DNA from: Candidatus Zipacnadia bacterium
GTDB lineage: Bacteria; Armatimonadota; Zipacnadia; Zipacnadales; Zipacnadaceae
DNA length: 5,616 nt
Direction of reading: 5' to 3'
NCBI GenBank assembly: GCA_029821255.1
Contig: JALGTS010000088.1
Location: forward strand, 1-5,616
The translations under genes and the position numbers were made by a program. This document shows, in pieces, positions 1-5,354 of this stretch (positions are counted from its first letter, which is position 1; every line of letters begins with the position of its first letter). Under the pieces are notes generated by a model. That model was not told the origin of the DNA, ran no database searches, and saw only the letters and a list, made by a program, of their open reading frames with translations.

Positions 1-1
1 T

Positions 2-661
2 AATCCGACCGGGACGGCCGTAACCCTGGAATTCTTTGAGGAGTTAGTAGACTTTGCCCAGAACCACGAGCTGCTGATTGCCCAGGATGCTGCCTACAAC
101 GAGGTCACTTTTGACGATTACCAAGCGCCTAGCATTCTGCAGGTGCCAGGCGCCAAAGAGGTCGCCATTGAATTCCATTCGCTTTCCAAGACCTTCAATA
201 TGACGGGCTGGCGAGTCGGCTGGGCCTGGGGGGGACGCGATTACATTGACGCGCTGTCCGCGGTGAAAAGCAACGTGGACTCAGGGACATTTATGGCTAT
301 CCAGCGGGCGGCAGTTGCCGCACTGACTAATTTCAACAGTCATGTTCCTCAGATGCGTGCCGAGTATCAGCGCCGCAGCGCGGCGCTGATAGAAGGCCTC
401 AATTCACTGGGCTGGGAGTTAGAAAAGCCCAAGGCTACCTTCTACGTATGGGCGCCCGTACCCCCGCGTTTTGCGAGCAGCGCGCAGTTCGCTCAGACAT
501 TGCTGGAGAAATGCAGCGTACTAGTCACACCGGGCAGCGCTTACGGCGCAACCGGTGAGGGCTTCTTCCGCATGTCGCTGACGCTCGGCGGCCCTGACAA
601 GCTGGGCCAAATCAAGCAAGCTATCGACAACATCGCAGACAATATGCCCGATCTGTGGTGA
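2..661 (+). CDS. dapL: LL-diaminopimelate aminotransferase, 3' part (5' end outside window)
   Basis: A PLP-dependent class I/II aminotransferase fragment of 219 residues, about the C-terminal 55% of a protein that is usually near 390. The reading frame is open from base 2 with no start, so the gene begins upstream; the GTG at 143 is internal. Fold-type I landmarks are in order: NPTG at residues 1-4, DAAY at 29-32 (Asp for the pyridine nitrogen, Tyr for the ring hydroxyl), the Schiff-base Lys63 in SLSKTFNMTGWR with Arg71 eight residues later as in aspartate aminotransferase, and the C-terminal carboxylate-binding Arg190 in GEGFFRMSLT. The SKTFNMTGWR and DSGTFMAIQ stretches resemble LL-diaminopimelate aminotransferases, which in the cytoplasm convert tetrahydrodipicolinate plus glutamate to LL-diaminopimelate in one step of lysine synthesis. 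Assignment as an aminotransferase is secure; the substrate is inferred, and another aspartate- or aromatic-type subfamily cannot be excluded without the N-terminal half. It ends in TGA, 151 bases before the next gene. Confidence 0.85.
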   Translation, partial: NPTGTAVTLEFFEELVDFAQNHELLIAQDAAYNEVTFDDYQAPSILQVPGAKEVAIEFHSLSKTFNMTGWRVGWAWGGRDYIDALSAVKSNVDSGTFMAIQRAAVAALTNFNSHVPQMRAEYQRRSAALIEGLNSLGWELEKPKATFYVWAPVPPRFASSAQFAQTLLEKCSVLVTPGSAYGATGEGFFRMSLTLGGPDKLGQIKQAIDNIADNMPDLW

Positions 662-812
662 GTCAAACTGGGCCGAACCGGACAGTATAGAGTTTTTGTC
701 ACACCAACAAATTGCCCAATACCGCAGAGGGCAAAGCCAAACCAGAGGCTGGAGAGGCTCTTGGCCCGTCAATTTCTGCGGTAAGTGATATAGAATTTGG
801 TAGTAATGTGGA
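662..812 (+). other. Intergenic gap dapL to radical SAM gene, no clear promoter
   Basis: This 151-base non-coding gap contains the dyad described at 722-781. A TAGAAT hexamer at 791-796 matches five of six positions of a sigma70 -10 box, but no convincing -35 box lies 16-18 bases upstream, and it would leave a leader of only about 10 bases. The base run before the ATG at 813 has no clear Shine-Dalgarno sequence. Whether the radical SAM gene has its own promoter here or is read through from dapL cannot be decided from the sequence. Confidence 0.35.
722..781. repeat. Imperfect inverted repeat (stem-loop candidate) in the dapL-radical SAM gap
   Basis: Perfect 7-base arms CCGCAGA (722-728) and TCTGCGG (775-781) enclose further complementary blocks: GGGC 729-732 with GCCC 764-767, AGCC 735-738 with GGCT 756-759, and CCAG 742-745 with CTGG 749-752 around a 3-base loop. 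A 7-base unit, AGAGGCT, occurs twice 9 bases apart (744 and 753). Transcribed, this could fold into a long interrupted hairpin. There is no U-tract after it, so it is not a standard intrinsic terminator. It could be a 3' end stabiliser of the dapL message, part of the next gene's leader, or a dispersed palindromic element. The pairing is seen directly; any function is inferred. Confidence 0.4.
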
Positions 813-2720
813 ATGCTACCCGAAAAAATTTTAGCTGAGGTGCACAGACCAGCACGGTACCTAGGCGGCGAGTATAATACGGTAGTCAAAGACCCCTCAC
901 AGGTGCGAATCCACTTCGCACTGTGTTATCCCGATGTCTATGAGGTCGGGATGTCGCACCTGGGTTCGCAGATTCTCTACCACGTCATAAACTCCCGCCC
1001 CGAGGCTGCCTGCGAGCGCGTCTACTACCCCCATCTTGACGCAGTTAAACTTATGCGTCAGCACAGATTACCCCTAAGTGGTCTGGAGACTGGTCGGCCT
1101 CTTGCTGACTTTGATATCATCGGGATCACCCTGCAGTATGAACTGACCTACACGACGGTGCTGGCCATGCTGGAGATAGGCGGGGTTTCCATTCGCTCTG
1201 CTCAGCGCAGCCCCAGCGAGCCGTTGGTCCTCGGCGGAGGGGCCTGCACCGGCAATCCCGAGCCGCTGGCTGACTTCTTCGACGCTTTCCTAATTGGCGA
1301 AGGCGAAGAAGCTGTCGGGGAGATATTGGACACCTATGATCGCTGGCAACAAGACCATCCGAATCGCGGCACACGTAGCCCCAGCGACCGCGAGGAGCTG
1401 CTGCATGAACTGGCGGCGATTGACGGCATTTACGTGCCCAGCCTGTACGAGCCCGAAGAATCCAGCGAGGGGCTGCTCATTCCCCGGCCGGCAGCGCCTG
1501 AGGCCAAGTCGACAATAAAGCGCCGCATAGTTGAAGATTTTGCCAACGCTCCCATCCCGACAGCACCGGTCGTGCCCTGGACCGACGTCATCCACAACCG
1601 GGGGCAAGTTGAGATTGCCCGCGGTTGCACGCGGGGTTGTCGCTTCTGTCAAGCCGGCATATTCTACCGTCCGGTCCGTGAGCGCAGCGTGGAGACCATC
1701 CGAGAGGCAGCTACCCAGATCATCGCCAACACCGGCTTCGACGAAATATCCTTAGCCGCGCTGAACTGCCCTGACCATAGCCAGATCAATGAAATCATCG
1801 ATGGCCTGCATAAAGATCTCAGCAGTCAACGTGTATCTATCGGACTGCCCTCGCTGCGCATTGACAATTTCAGCATAGAGTTAGCCCAAAAAGTCCAAAG
1901 AGTCCGAAAAACAGGGCTGACGCTTGCGCCCGAAGCTGGCTCCCAGCGACTCCGCGACGTGATTAATAAGGGCGTGACCGACGAGGATCTGCGTAGTGCA
2001 ACCGAGGCTGCCTTTGAGGCCGGTTGGGAGACGATCAAGCTTTACTTCATGATTGGCCTGCCTACCGAAACTGACGAAGATATCTTGGACATCGCTGAGC
2101 TGCTTGAGCAAGTAGTCCAGATAGGACGGGCTAAGCTGGGCCGGCGCCGGCGTCATTTGCAAATCAACGTGAGTCTGGCCACGCTTATTCCCAAGCCGCA
2201 CACCCCGTTCCAGTGGCTGCAGATGAGTGATCCGGCAGAGTTGTCACGGAAACAAGACCTCCTGCGCCAACGTCTAAAAGATAGAAGAGAAATTAAGCTG
2301 TCCTATCCTAATAGCTACCTGGCGCTGGTGGAATCATTGCTGAGCCGAGGCGACCGTAGCTTGGGATCAATAATAGAACGGGTCTACGCTGAAGGCGGGG
2401 TATTGGAAGCCTGGCATGAGCGTTTTTCGTATGCACGCTGGGAGCAAGCCTTTGCCGCTGTCGGCAAAGATCTTGCTACTGAAGCACAGCGCAAGTGGAA
2501 CCTGAAGCAACAGTTGCCATGGGATCACATTGACCTGGGCGTCTCACGCGAATTCCTGCAGCGTGAGTACGTTCGCGCCCAGCAGGAGCTAACTACCCCC
2601 GATTGCCGACTGGCGGGCTGCCAGAGTTGCGGTCTTGCGGAATTACTGCCCTGCCCAGCTATAATGGCCGGCCTGCAGTCGCGGAGTCAAGAGACCAAAA
2701 GTGAGCAACCAGCCTCATAG
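813..2720 (+). CDS. Radical SAM protein with B12-binding-like N-terminal domain, TIGR03960 type
   Basis: A 635-residue protein. Residues about 30-200 resemble a Rossmann-like B12-binding fold (LCYPDVYEVGMSHLG, DIIGITLQYELTYTTVL, PLVLGGGACTGNPEP, FLIGEGEE), without a clear DxHxxG cobalamin-ligand motif. The radical SAM barrel follows at about 262-470, with the 4Fe-4S motif C272-x3-C276-x2-C279 in RGCTRGCRFCQAG, then TLAPEAGSQRLRD and KLYFMIGLPTETDED, typical of Elp3-like radical SAM enzymes. Near the C-terminus a second cysteine group, C598-x4-C603-x2-C606, could bind metal or a further cluster. The ATG at 813 is the first start after an in-frame TAA at 804, and the protein begins with LPEKILAEVHRPARYLGGEYN, a typical family opening; the ribosome site is weak. 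The 3' end overlaps the DUF2344 gene by 20 bases. In many bacteria the two are one polypeptide. The enzyme class is secure; the substrate is unknown. Confidence 0.92.
   Translation: MLPEKILAEVHRPARYLGGEYNTVVKDPSQVRIHFALCYPDVYEVGMSHLGSQILYHVINSRPEAACERVYYPHLDAVKLMRQHRLPLSGLETGRPLADFDIIGITLQYELTYTTVLAMLEIGGVSIRSAQRSPSEPLVLGGGACTGNPEPLADFFDAFLIGEGEEAVGEILDTYDRWQQDHPNRGTRSPSDREELLHELAAIDGIYVPSLYEPEESSEGLLIPRPAAPEAKSTIKRRIVEDFANAPIPTAPVVPWTDVIHNRGQVEIARGCTRGCRFCQAGIFYRPVRERSVETIREAATQIIANTGFDEISLAALNCPDHSQINEIIDGLHKDLSSQRVSIGLPSLRIDNFSIELAQKVQRVRKTGLTLAPEAGSQRLRDVINKGVTDEDLRSATEAAFEAGWETIKLYFMIGLPTETDEDILDIAELLEQVVQIGRAKLGRRRRHLQINVSLATLIPKPHTPFQWLQMSDPAELSRKQDLLRQRLKDRREIKLSYPNSYLALVESLLSRGDRSLGSIIERVYAEGGVLEAWHERFSYARWEQAFAAVGKDLATEAQRKWNLKQQLPWDHIDLGVSREFLQREYVRAQQELTTPDCRLAGCQSCGLAELLPCPAIMAGLQSRSQETKSEQPAS
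2635..2665 (+). promoter_or_regulatory. Possible internal promoter before the DUF2344 gene
   Basis: A perfect TATAAT at 2660-2665 lies inside the 3' end of the radical SAM gene, about 35 bases before the GTG of the DUF2344 gene. The best -35 match is TTGCGG at 2635-2640, only three of six positions, with a long 19-base spacer. It could give extra transcription of the DUF2344 and RNase genes, but the hexamer also encodes part of a normal protein stretch and may be chance. Confidence 0.22.
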
Positions 2721-3384
2721 TGAAAACCAGCGCATCTATGCACGGATTGAATATGAGAAGGTGGGCCGTTTGCGCTTCCTGGGGCACCTGGACGTGGCCG
2801 CTGCCTTTGATCGCGCCCTCAGGCGAGCGAAGCTACCGGTGGCCTACAGCGAGGGCTTTCATCCTCGCGCCAAGCTTTCTTTTATCCACCCCCTGCCGGT
2901 CGGAGTAGTCGGCTTGCATGAGCTGTGCGCCATTGAGCTGAAGGAGTACATAGAGTCAGCGACAGCCGGCCAGCGGCTGCACAAGCAGTTGCCACGTGGT
3001 CTTAACCTGCTCAGCATACAGGTCCTGCCCCGGCAGAAGCGCACACCATTCGCCGATTTAGATCGGGCCGATTATGTGATTGATATTGATCCTGACAAGG
3101 TTGGCGCCGACGAGCTCGCGCTGGCCGTGCGCGATTTCCTGGATAGAAATAGCATCAATATCAAACGCGAAACCAAAAGGCGCCTGCGCACGGTGGACAT
3201 TCGCTCAGGCACACACAAGCTGGCAGTAACAAACGGTCAAAAGTTGCAACTTCAAATGAGCTTGAGTCTGGCTCAGGATGACCTGGTCAAGCCTGTAGAA
3301 GTTCTTCAGGTGTTGGCCAGGCTTATCGGGCGCTCCAGCTTGCCGGTCAAACTGATGACACGAGTAAAGCTGTATAGAGCCTAA
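2701..3384 (+). CDS. DUF2344 / TIGR03936 radical SAM-associated protein
   Basis: A 227-residue cytoplasmic protein with no signal peptide or membrane segment. Its N-terminal half carries the hallmark blocks of the DUF2344 family: RIEYEKVGRLRFLGHLD (residues about 15-31), a following FDRALRRAKLPVAYSEG segment, then GFHPRAKLSF and PLPVGV. Family members occur either fused to the C-terminus of the TIGR03960 radical SAM protein or, as here, as the next gene; function is not established. The GTG at 2701 is preceded by AAGAG seven bases upstream, a modest Shine-Dalgarno match, and places the conserved block at the usual distance from the N-terminus. It overlaps the radical SAM gene by 20 bases in a different frame, implying translational coupling and a joint role. 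Family identity is firm, biochemical role unknown; partnering the radical SAM enzyme, perhaps in substrate binding, is inference. It ends in TAA, and the RNase gene follows after a structured gap. Confidence 0.88.
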   Translation: MSNQPHSENQRIYARIEYEKVGRLRFLGHLDVAAAFDRALRRAKLPVAYSEGFHPRAKLSFIHPLPVGVVGLHELCAIELKEYIESATAGQRLHKQLPRGLNLLSIQVLPRQKRTPFADLDRADYVIDIDPDKVGADELALAVRDFLDRNSINIKRETKRRLRTVDIRSGTHKLAVTNGQKLQLQMSLSLAQDDLVKPVEVLQVLARLIGRSSLPVKLMTRVKLYRA

Positions 3385-3391
3385 TTTTATT

Positions 3392-3466
3392 CTGGACGAA
3401 AAACCGAGGCGGTCTGCTGGCGGACAATAATCCGACAGCCTATGGAAGAATACCGGTGTCGTCCAG
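3392..3466 (+). promoter_or_regulatory. Nested inverted repeats, candidate structured leader of the RNase E/G gene
   Basis: Three complementary arm pairs are nested concentrically. The outer pair is CTGGACGA (3392-3399) with TCGTCCAG (3459-3466), 8 bases and perfect. Next is ACCG (3403-3406) with CGGT (3454-3457). Inside is an almost continuous hairpin, GCTG (3416-3419) and CGGA (3421-3424) against TCCG (3431-3434) and CAGC (3436-3439), with one G/A mismatch and a six-base CAATAA loop. No U-tract follows, so intrinsic termination is unlikely. The position, ending about 20-30 bases before the start of RNase-like coding sequence, suits a translational or RNA-stability control element. E. coli rne is autoregulated through hairpins in its 5' leader, so RNase-sensitive control is a reasonable but unproven analogy. 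Confidence 0.5.
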
Positions 3467-3479
3467 GTTGGGAAGTTAA

Positions 3480-3530
3480 CTTACTAAGAGCAAAAAGATT
3501 ATCGTAGATGTAGATGAAAGACAGACTCGG
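3480..3530 (+). other. Coding-like N-terminal segment of the RNase E/G gene without a canonical start
   Basis: In frame with the RNase gene, the codons upstream of GTG 3531 read TKSKKIIVDVDERQTR, which aligns with the conserved first strand of RNase E/G (E. coli RNase E: RMLINATQQEELR). An in-frame TAA at 3477-3479 closes the frame, and no ATG, GTG or TTG occurs between it and 3531. The only near-standard codons are ATT 3498 and ATC 3501. ATT 3498 has AAGAG at 3486-3490 with a seven-base spacer, the same layout as the site before the DUF2344 GTG. The coding resemblance is strong; which codon initiates is unresolved. Confidence 0.6.
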
Positions 3531-5141
3531 GTGGCCATGCTTGAAGATGGCCGGCTGGCCGAGGTGTTATACGAGCAAGAAGAAGAGGAACGAGTAGTCG
3601 GCAATATCTATCTGGGCCGGGTTGCAGATGTCGTGCCGGGGTTGGATGCGGCTTTCGTCGATTGCGGCATTGAGAAGAATGTCTTCCTGCACGTCTCTGA
3701 CGCCGTCGAACCCGAGTCGCAAAACAGGTTCGGCCGCACACCACCGATATCGTCGGTACTTAGTCCAGGCCAGCAGATACTGGTGCAAGTCACCAAAGGC
3801 CCGCTGGCTAGCAAGGGCGCCCGGGCTACTCGGCACTTGTCACTCCCCGGCCGCTACCTGGTATTGATGCCTAATTCAAGCACAAAAGTAGGCGTCTCCA
3901 AGAAAATCACAGACGATGGCGAGCAAAAACGTTTGCGCAAGATGGCCGCCCGCCTCAGGCCAGAGGGATTCGGCATAATCGTACGTACACAAGCCGAGGG
4001 CGCTGACTATAAGGAACTTGAAGACGATGTCAAGTTTCTGACGAGGCTATGGCGCTCGATTCAAAACAAGGCGCAGCAAAGCACTGCGCCTGCCCTGGTG
4101 CACGAAGACCTCAGTCTGGTATTTGAAGTTGTACGCGATACCTTTTCTGGGGAAATTGATGAATTCATCATCAACGACAAAGTCACCTACGACCGCGTCT
4201 TAAACCTATTGGATAGCGTAGCCCCGGAGTTGCGCAGTCGAGTCAAGCTATACAAAAGCCATGAACCGATATTCGACCACTACGGGGTTGAGCAAGAAAT
4301 ATCCAAGGCGCTGCGCCGCAAAGTATGGTTGCCCCACGGCGGCTATATCACCATCGACCCAACCGAAGCGCTTACCGCTATAGATGTCAATACCGGTAAG
4401 TTCACTGGCACCGGCAGCCTGGAAGAAACTGTCTTACGCACAAATGTGGAGGCCGCTGAGGAGATCGCCCGGCAACTGCGGCTACGCGGTATCGGTGGGA
4501 TTATCGTCATTGACTTTATTGATATGGACAAAGCCAAGCACCGCAAGCAGGTCAGTAATGCGCTGCGCGAAGCCTTTGCTGACGATCGGATGCGCACTCG
4601 CATCCAGCACATCACCCGACTGGGTCTGGTAGAGATGACGCGCAAGCGCACAGAAAGCAATCTTTCCCAGAAGCTGCAAACATCTTGTCCCTGCTGCGGC
4701 GGCAGCGGCAAGATTCTGGCGCCTGAAACTGTAGCTATGCAGATCATCCGCCAACTGCGCATTAGCAACATAAAGGAGGGGGCTGCGCTCGTCGTGGCTG
4801 ATCCCATGGTCTGTTTGGCCCTGGTCGGACCTCATGGAACCGAGGCCGAGACACTGCAAGAACAACTCTCCTTTGAACTATTCATCCGCGCCACGCGGGA
4901 TATTCACCCCGAGGAATTTGAAATAACTCCAACCACTCGCCAGCAGGTTCGCCACTACCAGGTCGGTGACCATCTCACCATCAACAATGACGATGTACTG
5001 GCCGTCCCCCATGCCGGGCTGCTGGCTATTGTTGACGGCTATCTTGTGGAAGTGCCGGAGGCTTCTGCACAAACCCAGATGCCTCTGCGAATTAGGCTGA
5101 CGAAAGCCGACAATTCCTACGGCCGGGCTACACCCGTCTGA
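3531..5141 (+). CDS. rng: RNase E/G family endoribonuclease (start uncertain, probably upstream)
   Basis: A single-strand endoribonuclease for mRNA decay and rRNA processing, cytoplasmic, lacking the long C-terminal scaffold of E. coli RNase E. Numbered from GTG 3531 (536 residues): an S1 RNA-binding domain from about 24 (GNIYLGRVADVVPGLDAAFVD), then SLPGRYLVLMP, the 5'-phosphate sensor pair R152-T153 in GIIVRTQAEG, the DNase I-like catalytic part with metal-binding D285 (AIDVNTGKF) and D328 (IVIDFIDMD), 43 apart as are D303 and D346 in E. coli, and the zinc-link CPCCGGSG with C386 and C389. Residues about 476-536 form a TRAM-like beta domain (AIVDGYLVEVP, LRIRLTKADNSYGRA). All catalytic features are intact. 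The coordinates use the first canonical start, but family alignment says 11-15 residues of the first strand lie upstream. It follows DUF2344 after a structured 146-base gap and probably shares its transcript. RNase G is the closer name by length; E versus G is uncertain. Confidence 0.92.
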   Translation: MAMLEDGRLAEVLYEQEEEERVVGNIYLGRVADVVPGLDAAFVDCGIEKNVFLHVSDAVEPESQNRFGRTPPISSVLSPGQQILVQVTKGPLASKGARATRHLSLPGRYLVLMPNSSTKVGVSKKITDDGEQKRLRKMAARLRPEGFGIIVRTQAEGADYKELEDDVKFLTRLWRSIQNKAQQSTAPALVHEDLSLVFEVVRDTFSGEIDEFIINDKVTYDRVLNLLDSVAPELRSRVKLYKSHEPIFDHYGVEQEISKALRRKVWLPHGGYITIDPTEALTAIDVNTGKFTGTGSLEETVLRTNVEAAEEIARQLRLRGIGGIIVIDFIDMDKAKHRKQVSNALREAFADDRMRTRIQHITRLGLVEMTRKRTESNLSQKLQTSCPCCGGSGKILAPETVAMQIIRQLRISNIKEGAALVVADPMVCLALVGPHGTEAETLQEQLSFELFIRATRDIHPEEFEITPTTRQQVRHYQVGDHLTINNDDVLAVPHAGLLAIVDGYLVEVPEASAQTQMPLRIRLTKADNSYGRATPV

Positions 5142-5247
5142 ACTGCACTCAAGCAACTAACCCCACCGCTGCCCTCGTCAACACCACAGAATCGTCCACA
5201 GGAGCTTGGTTACTTTCGGTTGCCCTGCAAGCCTTCCGAGCATACCC

Positions 5248-5276
5248 TTGCAAAACCGACCCGTATAAGCTATACT
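5248..5276 (+). promoter_or_regulatory. Sigma70-type promoter for murA
   Basis: A -35 box TTGCAA (5248-5253, four of six consensus positions) and a -10 box TATACT (5271-5276, five of six) are separated by exactly 17 bases, the optimal spacing. Initiation would fall near 5283, giving a leader of roughly 70 bases to the ATG at 5355. The -35 box overlaps one arm of a TGCAAG/CTTGCA inverted repeat (5226-5231 and 5247-5252). This makes murA an independent transcription unit. Confidence 0.6.
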
Positions 5277-5339
5277 GAGAGTAGGTGGCACCGATGTTTT
5301 AGGCCTAATCTACCCCAAGCCCAAGCAAACAGAGATAGT

Positions 5340-5348
5340 AGGAAGGGA
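5340..5348 (+). promoter_or_regulatory. Ribosome binding site of murA
   Basis: A purine-rich AGGAAGGGA ends six bases before the ATG at 5355. It is the clearest Shine-Dalgarno sequence in the window and fixes the murA start. Confidence 0.75.
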
Positions 5349-5354
5349 ACTACT

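Larger units (their letters stand above)
5142..5354 (+). other. Intergenic gap RNase E/G to murA, holds the murA promoter
   Basis: This 213-base gap shows no open reading frame of note. Its first 100 bases are C- and A-rich with no hairpin plus U-tract, so no intrinsic terminator for the RNase transcript is visible. The second half carries the murA promoter (5248-5276), a leader of about 70 bases with a weak six-base pairing between 5281-5286 and 5308-5313, and the ribosome site at 5340-5348. Ribosomal protein genes L21/L27, frequent neighbours of RNase G, are absent. Confidence 0.5.

Noticed and set aside
143..661. GTG at 143 as start of a 172-residue aminotransferase
   Set aside because: The same frame is open to base 2 and encodes NPTG and DAAY, essential aminotransferase motifs, so the GTG is internal and the gene begins outside the window.
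662..812. Cobalamin riboswitch upstream of the B12-fold radical SAM gene
   Set aside because: No recognisable B12-box or the required length and architecture; the gap is only 151 bases and its pairing is a simple interrupted hairpin.
873..878. TATAAT inside the start of the radical SAM gene
   Set aside because: No -35-like hexamer lies at a suitable distance, and transcription from it would miss the start codon at 813.
521..889. 122-residue minus-strand reading frame spanning the dapL end and the gap
   Set aside because: It covers the antisense of conserved dapL sequence and of the radical SAM start, and its translation resembles no protein family.
3392..3466. Intrinsic terminator between DUF2344 and the RNase gene
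   Set aside because: The stem is not followed by a U-tract; the downstream bases are GTTGGGAAG, so a leader structure is the better reading.
3477..3479. Stop codon read-through (UAA recoding) giving a TTG 3468 start for the RNase
   Set aside because: UAA reassignment is not expected in bacteria, every other gene end here uses stop codons normally, and the extension would add residues not seen in the family.
4343..4807. 154-residue antisense reading frame inside the RNase gene
   Set aside because: It lies opposite the most conserved catalytic region of the RNase, has low-complexity Ser/Arg-rich composition, and shows no recognisable family.
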